A DNA stretch of 33,790 nt from Beroe ovata. Its lineage: Eukaryota; Ctenophora; Nuda; Beroida; Beroidae. The translations under genes were made by a program, and so were the position numbers. Below the pieces are notes generated by a model. That model was given only the letters and a program-made list of their open reading frames with translations, searched no databases and had not been told where the DNA came from. Shown here in pieces: positions 1 through 9,237 of this stretch (its first letter is position 1; the number at the start of each line of letters is the position of its first letter). The stretch is from contig CAMPET010000008.1 of the NCBI GenBank assembly GCA_946803715.1, positions 380,900 through 414,689 of the forward strand. The letters run 5' to 3'.

Positions 1-58
1 TGTGTGTGTATGTGTGTGTGTGTGTTTGTGTGAGGCGTGTGTGTGTGAGGCGTGTAAG
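1..58. repeat. TG dinucleotide microsatellite
   Basis: Imperfect (TG)n run at the left edge of the window, broken by two GAGGCG interruptions. The array may continue outside the window. Confidence 0.9.
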
Positions 59-90
59 AGTGCCTCACAGCCTTACATCCTGCAAATTTC

Positions 91-314
91 TACGGAGTGA
101 TCCAAAATGAGTGCTATGCTTGGACTGGATCCAGGATATACTATACGTATCGTTTTCAAGTGACATCAAAAGGATATGAACTATCAGGTCACTTAATAAT
201 GGAAAGTGTTAGTGTCGCAAATGCTAACAAAGTTCAGAATTGCCGAGACGAAGTGTGTAGGTAATTTGACACAAGCCGAACTTTGAAAGAATGTTGATTT
301 TGGATCACTCCGTA
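91..314. mobile_element. Tc1/mariner-like MITE with TA target duplication
   Basis: A perfect inverted repeat, CTACGGAGTGATCCAAAA at 90-107 and its exact complement at 298-315, bounds about 220 bp of non-coding DNA. Reading the outer TA on each side (91-92 and 313-314) as the target duplication leaves 15-bp terminal repeats starting CGGAGTGATCC. TA duplications and short TIRs are typical of non-autonomous Tc1/mariner elements. There is no transposase frame inside. Confidence 0.7.
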
Positions 315-536
315 GTAAGTGTTATAGAAAGGGAAGGGGCAATTAAAAATCCAATAAGAGCAATCATCATAATCAACATTTAGCAAGATACATAGAGTAA
401 TCTAAACGTAAAATGTAACAGATATTTTATCAAGAAAAAATGTGAACTTACAACATTGATACATGTACAATTACATGTAGGTTGCCAATAGGGAACTGAT
501 TTCATTTAGTAGAGGAACAGGCTGTATAGCACTTAC

Positions 537-2809
537 GGCAGTCGACGTCATGTTATAAGGGTCCAGGGAGGGGCTCGTGTTAGGGTGGGTGTTAATGTGC
601 CGACCGAAGGAGGGCGCAAGGCTGCTCGAAAGCGGCGGAGCAGCCGACGAGGACGAGGGCCGGAGAGCAGCCCGAGGTGCACCGGCCCCTGGAGCCGCGC
701 CCCCCGTTAATCGGGACCCCAGTGTGTTCTGATTCACACGGCCTGTCGGCGTACCTAGCGAGAGGGATGTGGATCAATATCTCACAGTTTCTATTAACCT
801 CAGATTATGATGGATACTCAGCCCTCTGGCAGAGGTTCAATGTCACCAAGTGTGATCAATGAGTAAATCATCTTATACAATGATCATCTCCAATAATCCT
901 GCATAATCAATTCTCCCGAGGGCCTGTTCTTGGGGGTTAAACAGGTAAGGGGCTAAGTTAAACTGTTTGGTCACATGGCTCATGGATCGTGATCGTATGA
1001 TTAATTCAGAAAGTAACAATCGTTCATAAGTTCTCACACCAATTAGTCAAGGGTATCCCCAATTCGTGGGATATTGGATTTGCAAGGACATTGTTTGTAC
1101 AGCAAATAAGTTTAACCTTAGATACAGCTACTGACACAGGCCACTAGGTCAGCAATGAATAATTCATGATTTATCATATGAAACATAAAAGATTCCCTTC
1201 AAATTCAGGATAAATGTGTACTTCTGGAACAGCTTTGACCTGAATTTATGTGTATCACGAACCACGATATATTGAACTTGACAAGTGTACCATGCACTGA
1301 GAACTCTTCGCATAAATATGGATTGTACTACAAAACGGCTTGATCAATACCGTGCAGAGGGGCTTGAAAAGACCTGCTGCAGTGTAGCTAAACCTAACTC
1401 ATTAAATGTGCTGGGTAAATATTTCATTGACCACTTCCATGGAGTAGCTCATCTACCAAACAAAATTTAAATCTTGACTTGTACATGCATGAAAAAGGTT
1501 GTCATTCACAGTGAAAAATGACGAAGTGGCTGCTCTAAAATTACCAAATGCCAGAAAATAGGTAGCTTGAATTAACCAGATTTTAGCCTTACTGTACCTC
1601 TACTAGAAGTTCCGCCCAAGTAATCAGGCTGGAAGGTCCCATTTAACACTGCCAGTTCCCTCAATTGCTCATTTTTGATCTGATCATGCAATGGGTCCTG
1701 TAACAGTTCAAATCTTAGAGATAAATAGGAAAACTTATTATAAGGGTTGTGCCATAGAAACCACAAGACTAAACATTTTCAGCTATACTTCTGACCATAA
1801 GCAGCAGAATGTCTTCAACTGGTGGATCAAATATGTAAATAAGATCAAAGACAAACATTTAAGTCAGATTTCATATTTAAACTTACTACTGGGAGGCAAA
1901 TATGTTTGATCTCAGCAGCTGCTGCTTGAAACCTCGCTTCAGCAACTCCTGGCGCTCCCTCCACTTCAATAAGGACATGCAACTCTTCTAAAAGATGCTC
2001 ATGCTTTGGTTTGCTCCTCAATTCATCCTCCTGAAGGGTTTCACATGAATTGTTTCATTCTCAAAGTAATTTAAATTGCTTTGTCACGACTGCATTTCTA
2101 CTCCCACTATACCTACCTTCTGCTTGTCTCGCATGCTGCCACGACCCAAAACAGTCATCTTTGTTCTTGTGTCAGCCTGCAACCTTTGCAACGTCAGTCC
2201 ACGTGGACCAAGTAGCCTCCCAACAAAGTTGAACTGCAAGAAAAGACAATGGAATCATGGATGGGATAAGGTTTCTGCAATACATCTACTAGTTTATCAA
2301 TAAAGCAATTAAAATGTACAGAGAATAAGAGTCAAGACTTCTATGTAGAAATAGACTTACATCTGATGGCATGCCTGTCATTCTAACATCAGCATTCTCT
2401 TGAACAGGTAAATAAACTTTGCCACTGGCTTTAACTATAACATTTGCCCCATCTGCACTTATTATCTGAGTGGGCAAGGTATCAACTCTTATCCGCCAGA
2501 ACATAGGATGCACAAATGCAGACTGCTGTACATGTTGGATCTCTGAAACATTAAGTAATGCCTATAATAAAACAAATTGCCTTCAAAATCATAACAAAAA
2601 TTAGATAGGCAGAATACATATTCTAAAATGAATTAAATTTGATTAACTAAATTAAGACAATTCAATACTTAATTACCATGCTCAATAAGTCTTTTACAGT
2701 GCCTTAAACCACTATCTAGTCTGTCCTTTTCATGATGGAGTTCTTGCAGGTATGATTGGTTATCTTTATCAACTAGACTTAATGAACCAAATGGTGGCAG
2801 CCCATTCAT
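537..2809 (-). CDS. STAR-family KH-domain RNA-binding protein (Quaking/Sam68 type), 3' end missing
   Basis: Exons on the minus strand: 2809-2677, 2542-2361, 2233-2117, 2030-1887, 1697-1593, 728-537. Phases agree at each join and give 291 codons so far. Residues about 19-60 form a QUA1-like helical dimerisation segment ([24 protein letters not shown]). A maxi-KH domain starts near residue 86 (KVYLPV), with [12 protein letters not shown] carrying the GxxG loop (GPRG) and GRGSMRDK following. Residues about 193-212 match QUA2 ([12 protein letters not shown]). The last exon seen is a Gly/Ala/Pro/Ser-rich tail that ends at a good donor (GCC|GTAAGT, 537), so the end lies to the left, possibly outside the window. 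The family binds bipartite RNA motifs and controls splicing, stability and translation. The ATG at 2807-2809 follows an acceptor (TTACAG) directly, so a 5' exon lies upstream, perhaps in the CpG-rich block near 3700-4150. The choice between Quaking and KHDRBS type is open. Confidence 0.88.
2361..2387 (-). other. Optional 9-codon exon extension between two donor sites inside the KH domain
   Basis: The second STAR exon has two in-phase donors 27 bp apart. GAT|GTTAGA (exon end 2388) is weak, and GAT|GTAAGT (exon end 2361) is strong. Using the weak one joins PVQENAD directly to FNFVGR, matching the usual STAR KH spacing. Using the strong one inserts VRMTGMPSD at residues 97-105. Both keep the frame. 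Confidence 0.55.
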
Positions 2810-2810
2810 C

Positions 2811-3576
2811 CTGTAATTCAATTCATAAGAAAATGCCAACTCATAATTCTCCTCACAATACCACTAAACTTGCAGGTTATCAGCATACTTTGTTCAAATA
2901 CCCAACTCTTTTAACTGTATCTTGAATTAAATTAACATGATACAAAGTCAATATCATATGCAAAACATTTTTGTTAGCAGCTCAAAACAAGAGGTTGTAT
3001 AGGAAATCATAATTCATTATAGAGTAACATATCCTCTGGCCATGGAAACTTTGAATCAACCTCAAAGAGGTATCAGGATAAAACACAAGAGTGTGTCATG
3101 CAACTTTGAGTTGCCAAGTTGGTTAATTTTACAACATGAGCATGCTCAATATTAAGATAAGACCAATTTCAAATTTACCTTCAGATCACATTAGTAAACT
3201 TAATTCATACATATCAATTGGATTTTCCAATAGGCTATTCCATAGTTTACTGTTTCATGATACTAAATAGTTATAGTTTTTGGAAATGTGGAACCAGTGG
3301 TCCTGTGGACTATAATAAATGATTCCAATTCTTATTTTCACTTGCTACCTAATTTGTCTGGTCAATACCGAATTGTTGATCAATGATATTATAATGATAA
3401 TAATAAATTAAACTTAACTTCATGAAAAGATATATTTCAGAAAAGAAAGATTCTTTTGAGACATCAATCTAAATAAATTAAACTTTTACATGATAGTGGC
3501 ACATCAAAAAATCGTTTGGTTAATTCAAATTAATACCTTTCTTCTTTGCTATGAAATACCAATGACCAAATAACTT
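2811..3576. other. AT-rich upstream region of the STAR gene, no gene seen
   Basis: About 770 bp of AT-rich DNA, probably an intron between a 5' non-coding exon and the first recognised coding exon of the STAR gene. I see no convincing exon or repeat in it. Confidence 0.4.
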
Positions 3577-3585
3577 GGATGTTGC

Positions 3586-3681
3586 TTGTAGGATTTTACC
3601 CTACCGTCGGTGCGCGCGATTTTCAATCCGCCCCTGCCAGGGAAAAAATCCCGCCAGCAAGGGTAAAGTGAAATCCTACAA
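3586..3681. mobile_element. 96-bp MITE, copy 1, with 9-bp target duplication
   Basis: The element begins TTGTAGGATTTTACCCTACC and ends AAATCCTACAA, so its ends are inverted repeats. It is flanked on both sides by GGATGTTGC (3577-3585 and 3682-3690), a perfect 9-bp target duplication. A second, very similar copy lies at 4502-4601. Duplications of 8-11 bp with TIRs suggest a Mutator-type non-autonomous element; the superfamily call is inferred. Confidence 0.8.
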
Positions 3682-3690
3682 GGATGTTGC

Positions 3691-4380
3691 CTGTTGATGT
3701 TAAAGCCTGGTTATGTGCTGAATCTGTTCCCGCACTGCGTGACCCAAACACTCCACGCGCGCTGCGCGTCTCCTTTCTCGTTTCTACGACTTTTCAGTTC
3801 ACTGACAACTGAGTAGAACAAAGGCGCGGCGCGCAGCGTATGCACATTTTGAATATTCAATATTGCAGTCAGATTTCATCGGACATCTGTACTGCTTTTG
3901 CGCACCTTCATCGGCCTTCGCGTCGTTGAAGCTGAAGGCGCGCGCGGAAAACAAAAGTACGGTCAAATAAAATCTGACATGAAGATTTTGTGCGCGCCGC
4001 GCTCTTGGCTCTAAGCGCGTCATGCATGTCGCGTAAGGGCGCGCCGCGCACGAAATCTCGTCGCGTTGCGCGTGCGTTGGGGCGCATCGCAAGGTGCAAC
4101 TGCAGCACGGCCGGGTCTCCGTCTAGCGCCCTAGCCAATATTATTAGCGGGCTTGAAGTTGACTGTTAGTGTTAAGTTCCCGCGCTGCGTGATCGTGACC
4201 CAACTACCATTGCATTACCAAAGTACCCAACTACCTATACCACGCGGCTCCTACTACTACCTATACCACGCGGCTAGGGCTAGGCGCCTTTTTACGCGTA
4301 CGATTGCAGGATGTTATCTTGTATCTGTCCACTATTTCTTCGATGGAGATTGGAGGTGCGCTCGAGAAACATAAACAGCT
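3691..4380. promoter_or_regulatory. CpG- and GC-rich block, possible promoter/5' region of the STAR gene
   Basis: Dense CpG and GCGCGC strings (3750-4140, 4175-4290) in otherwise AT-rich DNA, upstream of the minus-strand STAR gene. Short open frames occur on both strands but none shows a recognisable domain. A promoter or first-exon region is one reading; a decayed GC-rich repeat is another. It contains a 19-bp direct repeat (CTACCTATACCACGCGGCT at 4232-4250 and 4257-4275). Confidence 0.35.
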
Positions 4381-4501
4381 GAGGTCAGATAAAATATTAA
4401 AATCTGACAATGAAATCTTCAATCTTACAAGTAATCTTAACAAAATCCTACGTACTTTATCATTTCCACGCACTATGAAATAGATTTAAGAATGAAAAAC
4501 T

Positions 4502-4601
4502 TTGTAGGATTTTACCCTACCGTCGGTGCGCGCGATTTTCAATCCGCCCCGCCTTGCCAGGGATAAAACCCCGCCAGCAAGGGTAGGGTGAAATCCTACA
4601 A
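4502..4601. mobile_element. 100-bp MITE, copy 2, with 8-bp target duplication
   Basis: Nearly identical to the element at 3586-3681, differing by a small indel (GCCT) and a few substitutions. It begins TTGTAGGATTTTACCCTACC and ends AAATCCTACAA. GAAAAACT flanks it on both sides (4494-4501 and 4602-4609). Two copies 0.9 kb apart with different duplicated targets show two separate insertions. Confidence 0.8.
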
Positions 4602-4782
4602 GAAAAACTGGATAAATCTCATGGGAATAAATCTACACTAGGAAATTGGAAATTAAGATTTGTTTATTTTACAATTTATCCTTTAACTTACGGAAAATAA
4701 CAATAAGGGGAGTCACAAATTTTCCGAGATTGCATGCGGAGTTAGGCGGAGGGAGGGGCGAGTGACAATTCCCATGAAATTG

Positions 4783-4980
4783 AAAATAGTGGTAGACATT
4801 CTCCATCACTAACCTCTTGATGAACAAATTGCGATTTAGAAGCATAGGAAATATCGTCACTAAGTTTCTATCACTGATAGAAACTTAGTGACGATATTTC
4901 CTATGCTTCTAAATTGCAATTTGTGACCCCCATTTGTTCATCAAGAAGTTAGTAATGGTGAATGTCTCTACCACTATTTT
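4783..4980. repeat. 198-bp near-palindrome (foldback element)
   Basis: The left arm starts AAAATAGTGGTAGACATTC and the right arm ends GAATGTCTCTACCACTATTTT. The arms are close inverted copies, meeting at TATCA-C-TGATA centred on 4874. The right arm carries a short extra stretch around GTGACCCCCAT (about 4923-4933) and there are a few mismatches. As RNA it would fold into one long hairpin. It could be a foldback transposon or a recent inverted duplication. Confidence 0.85.
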
Positions 4981-5261
4981 AAATAGTATCAGGGGGTAAC
5001 AAATGGTCTATCGCTATCAGAAGCAAAGACTCAGTAGTTACACAATTAGGCGTAAGCCGTAATTCATAATTGATTAATGGTTTATCGTTGCACGGTGTGT
5101 ACACACTTTTCACAACACAGTATCTTACATCAGTGTCGACCACGCCCAATAGTGGAACAGAGGAACTATAATGTGGCGGGAATACAGCACTTGGTAAAAT
5201 CTCATCCGCCTGAACGGAAACCAGGTGAGCCAATCTGCGAATCTTTCCAGCTTTTGAATCT
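4979..5261 (-). CDS. Doubtful terminal exon of an unrecognised minus-strand gene
   Basis: An open frame of about 93 codons runs on the minus strand from a plausible acceptor (ATCATTTCAG, just above 5260) to a stop at 4979-4981, where it abuts the large palindrome. Its composition looks protein-like (VVDTDVRYCVVKSVY, RLTPNCVTTESLL), but I recognise no family and found no matching upstream exon in 5270-5840. It may be chance or a relic of a mobile element. Confidence 0.2.
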
Positions 5262-5839
5262 GAAATGATAAAATATTCAATCCATCAATCACAACTTGCA
5301 GTAGTAGTTGTAGCGAATCTATTTATGCCCCTTCACGTCTCATGACACAGTCTGGGCCAGTATAGATGCTGTAAGTGTGACATTAAAAGCATAAGAATTT
5401 ATCGAACTAATTTTATTCCGATGTGCTGCAACCAGTTGAAATCAAAATGCGGTGTACACGTCAACTTTCACAACCCTGTCGTTATGGCAACTGATATTTC
5501 GTGAAGCAATAAATCCTCCATTTTATCCTCAAACTATATTTTCTTCCATTTCTAGCATTATAGAAGTAGAAATTTTCATCGTTGATGAAGCTGTAGCTGT
5601 TGCACCATATCACGAATGACGAAAGTACTAGTAGAAGACTTATTCAGATTAATACGATGCTAAGGAGCTTTGAGTGACAGATTTTTTGTCTTAGTTACAC
5701 TTAAATTTTTAGCATTTGCGACGTGTCCTTTATACTCTTACGCTCTTTACAGAACGTTTCGTTAGGAACGACTTTTTACATTTTATCAATATCATTTAGC
5801 TGCGGGATATCCTTATCATTGATATTCTAAAGCAAGCTT
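5262..5839. other. Intergenic region upstream of the sulfotransferase
   Basis: About 580 bp of AT-rich DNA just before the first sulfotransferase exon, so it should hold that gene's promoter. I see no clear TATA box, repeat or additional exon. Confidence 0.4.
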
Positions 5840-7376
5840 GTGGTATCTATCGTTGAAATGAGAAGACAAACTAGAATGAAGCTACGAGCTTTAACATTCT
5901 ACTGCGTGATTGGAGCACTTGTTCTCTTGCTATTGAATTATACTTATAGAAAGGTATATCATAGTTCCACTTTTTCAGTGAGTAAAATGATCGGCAGCTA
6001 CCTCCATAACCCCCACCACACCACAGGACACAGAGACGAAACCTGCCTTAGATGAGAAGTTTGATATTGCCGAATCTATTGAAGGCATGAGTGTTGTCTT
6101 CATAAAGACACATAAGACAGGAGGGAGCACTCTCTCACAAATACTTTACCGATGGGGACTTAGGAAGTCCCTATTCTTTGCCCAGTACCCTGATAACTGG
6201 ATGAGGGGAGGTATAGATGAATCTGACTCTTGTGAACTCTTATAATTCGTACCTCTGTATATATCCTTCCCTAGCTGCTGCTGCTGCTAAAAACTATAAT
6301 TTTTGGCAGGGAGGATGAACGTGACTAACCTTATTCCACTCCCAACCGAAAAGCCACACTACGATATCATCGCACAACACTTTGTTTACAACAAGGAGGA
6401 AGTTAGGACGTTATTTGGCGACAGCACATTTGTTATGACCATCATTAGGGACCCTGTAGAGAGGCTTGCATCAGCACTCAACTTCTTGGGGATGCCAGCG
6501 CAAATAAAGATGAAGTTTGATGAATTAGTCAGTAGAGGGGACCCCCTATATGCCAAGTACCAGCTACCTATGAACTGGATGACGTTGCCAATTAGGTTTA
6601 AGATGCAAATATTTATAGACATGATAGAACACTCCCTAAGCGACTCTGAGAGGCGAACACTCATCAGCCACCACAGAATGTACTTCAATAACATCGCTAG
6701 AGACCTTGGTTTCCCAGGGGAAAAACTGGAAGATTTGAGAAAAATAGATGAAGCAGAAATAGATGAGTTCATAAAGTTCATAGACAAAGAACTGGATCTT
6801 GTCCTCATACAGGAGCATTTTGATGAAGGAATCTTGGTGTTGGGGGAGGCTCTCCACATGCAACAACAAGATATGTTGTACATTGTGGAGAACAGCAGTG
6901 TCAGGGGTAAAGGAACAGCGGAAAATTCAGACCTGATCTACACCTCACAGCTTACCCCAGAGTTAATCTCCAAAATCAGACTGTATTCTGACATCGATGT
7001 CAAAATCTATGAACATTTCTCGCGGAAGTTAAACGCAAGATTCAAAATACCGAGGGCAACTATGCTAGATTACCGGACTGATCTTTGGAGGTCATATGAG
7101 ACATGTGTCTGTGGGAGGGAGAGTAAGGGTCTATTTGGCACACAATCGTATGTGCTGTGTCCTGACCAAGAGGAAAATGCATTCTGTAGGGAACTGCTCT
7201 CCGATTCCATTGTACTGCAGTATGTTGCGGCTGATAAACAATGCAAGGTTGCCAACATCACCTGTTTCAATAGTAGTGTGTTGAATGACAAGTTGGAGAA
7301 TAAAAAACTCGTAAATAAGGGTTGGGAGTTCGGTAAAGACGCCTCCTCAAGGAACAAAATCTTGGGTTTGTCATAG
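5840..7376 (+). CDS. Galactose-3-O-sulfotransferase (Gal3ST family), type II Golgi enzyme
   Basis: Exons 5840-5977, 6027-6210 and 6310-7376 join in phase to 462 residues. Introns are 49 and 99 bp. The family moves sulfate from PAPS to the 3-OH of galactose on glycolipids or glycans in the Golgi lumen. A short basic N-terminus is followed by one membrane helix (about residues 14-31, CVIGALVLLLLNY), giving type II topology. The 5'-phosphosulfate loop is FIKTHKTGGST (residues 71-81), with the invariant Lys and Ser/Thr. The 3'-phosphate site is IIRDPVERLAS (about 152-162), with Arg and Ser in place. Several N-glycosylation sequons occur (NVT, NSS, NIT, NSS). Length suits the family (about 400-490). 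A second in-frame ATG at 5858 would drop six residues and is equally plausible as the start. The exact acceptor sugar cannot be told from sequence. It stands alone, with no co-oriented neighbour close by. Confidence 0.9.
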
Positions 7377-7632
7377 TCATTCATTGTGCTACATGTATGA
7401 TGTCATATGTGATAATTCGATATAGTAATTCATTTAGTTTGATTCACTGTGCATTTGACCCAAAGCACTAAAGCGTATGTGCTCTCAAACAAGCACTGCA
7501 GCTTTTGGTTCATAATTCAAATTGACGTCGTTCAGTGGTTAGAGGTTGGTAAGCTTATACGTTACTTAATTAACTGTTATACTCATAGTCATACGTAGTT
7601 ATAGGTAGAGCTTAAAAAGAGGGAGATTTTTT

Positions 7633-7638
7633 AATAAA
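7633..7638 (+). terminator. Polyadenylation signal AATAAA for the sulfotransferase gene
   Basis: AATAAA about 260 bp after the stop codon. A second AATAAA occurs at 7828-7833, after the TG microsatellite. Either could serve. Confidence 0.45.
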
Positions 7639-7736
7639 AATGACAATGGCCAATTTTAATAATTCGATATACTCCGCATGCAATATTGTTTCAGCTGAGA
7701 TTCATATACGTCAGCATGACAACGGTGCGTTTGTGA

Positions 7737-7737
7737 C

Positions 7738-7769
<32 letters not shown>
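7737..7769. repeat. TG dinucleotide microsatellite
   Basis: Nearly pure (TG)n run of about 30 bp in the 3' flank of the sulfotransferase gene. Confidence 0.9.
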
Positions 7770-7770
<1 letters not shown>

Positions 7771-8524
7771 TGGACTGGTGTGTGTCTCACCCTGCATTTC
7801 TTGATCAAGGTTTAAAATAAGTGTTTAAATAAAGTTCTCATGGAGCTAGCCATTGTTGTAATCACGCTTACATGCCACTCACAAGCTTAACTGTTGTATG
7901 CTTAAGTTGGCGCTCATCTCTGTTTTCGAGCGTTTCATTTTCCGTTTCACTTTGCCTAGATGACTGCAGTAATCAGTACAAATCCTCCCCATTTGTAACA
8001 TTATTCTAGCCTCTTAATTCATATTTTATGAACTACTCCTTATGCGTGATAATTTTGTTTCTTCAATCTTCATGAACAATATTTTGTGAATTGTTTTGTA
8101 ATTGCTACTTGAAAATCTTATGTAGGATTAGGAAAACTTACACTAAGCAACCATCAAACATTCTAAATGTTTAGTCAGTGTCTGATTATGAAATTGCACG
8201 TTCATCCTGACATGGTAGTTATAGCTGAACTATTTTGTGTGCTCGATGAATTTTACTTGATTTTACTCAAGTTTGGATAACTCCAGCCATTTGCTTGGGA
8301 CTGATCAGTTGAAAATAAAATAAGCAACAATAGGGCCAATATCTCAGACCTATATCTCTTTCGTTGCACGATTGTTTGTCTTCGTCATCAAAAATCACAA
8401 TTTTCCGAAAGCTTCTTCAACTTGCTTACTAAGAGGGTACTTTAAAACCAAACTATCACTCTAGAGCTATAATTAGTGGTCCATGATCAGTGATCACTAA
8501 TCAGGAATATCGTTTGGTATGTTT

Positions 8525-8605
8525 TGCTATATGAGTTGGAGAAGTGGGGTGTTTTCGCTATATAAGTTGGAGAAGTGGGGTGTTTTCACTTTTCGCTATA
8601 TAAGA
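8525..8605. repeat. 31-bp tandem repeat
   Basis: The unit GCTATATRAGTTGGAGAAGT + GGGGTGTTTTC occurs twice in a row, followed by a partial third copy (CGCTATATAAG). Period 31. Confidence 0.8.
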
Positions 8606-8777
8606 TGTTGGGTATCTTTTGCTAATGTTGAGGATTACATCACTGGAAACTCCGTGCATTTAATAAACTCGGTTCTCTCCAAGATCTATCAGTTAGATGA
8701 TTCCTTAATGTTCCCACGTTGCGTGACCCAATATGCCGCGCCTTTTCAGCGCCTTTTCAGCGCAATGTGTGCACATT

Positions 8778-8837
8778 CCTTAATCCCTTTACTAATCCCT
8801 TTACTACTTTACCAATCCCTTTCCTAATCCCTTTACC
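8778..8837. repeat. Degenerate AATCCCTTTAC tandem repeat
   Basis: About five imperfect copies of (T)AATCCCTTTAC(T) in 60 bp, preceded by a doubled CCTTTTCAGCG block at 8739-8762. Confidence 0.75.
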
Positions 8838-8994
8838 TGAATTTGAGAACTCAATTACCTCTATCTTTATTTCTTCAAACAACCTCAGTCAAGTTTTTAA
8901 AATTGCAGCTATCAATATATGACGTTCAGTTCGTTCTAATAAGATTATTCATTGCATGCTTGCGATCGACGATTTGTATTATCATGGATGATGC

Positions 8995-9067
8995 ATATGG
9001 CTAGTTTTTATGATAGGTCCCATATCAATGACGTGGGACCTGTTAATATTATAAAAACTAGCCATAT
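8995..9067. repeat. Small foldback with 17-bp perfect arms
   Basis: ATATGGCTAGTTTTTAT (8995-9011) and its exact complement (9051-9067) flank an inner inverted pair, GGTCCCA/TGGGACC. The whole 73 bp can fold into one hairpin; it may be a MITE remnant. Confidence 0.75.
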
Positions 9068-9237
9068 TATCAGTAGACAGTTATACTTGATAGTCATAAT
9101 AGGAAGCACAACATGAACTATTAAAAATAGCTTGTTGTAATGCTATTTGATCACAGAGAATTTTACAGGTCAACATTACGTTTCGCATGACCATCTTTAA
9201 TAAGGGTGCATTGAAGTGAAATTCCATCAGTACAAAT

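Larger units (their letters stand above)
7840..9237. other. Intergenic region with short tandem repeats, no gene seen
   Basis: About 1.4 kb between the sulfotransferase and the PLAT gene. It contains a 31-bp tandem repeat (8525-8605), degenerate AATCCCTTTAC repeats (8778-8837) and a small foldback (8995-9067). Open frames across the repeats are products of repetition. The 5' flank or a non-coding first exon of the PLAT gene may lie at the right end. Confidence 0.6.

Noticed and set aside
3799-4138. Two overlapping Arg/Ala-rich minus frames of 76 and 97 codons
   Set aside because: Composition follows from the CpG-rich DNA; no domain, and two frames are open at once.
6386-6883. 165-codon open frame on the minus strand
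   Set aside because: Lies antisense within the sulfotransferase exon, which has clear PAPS-binding motifs in the plus frame; Ser/Met/Ile-rich shadow frame.
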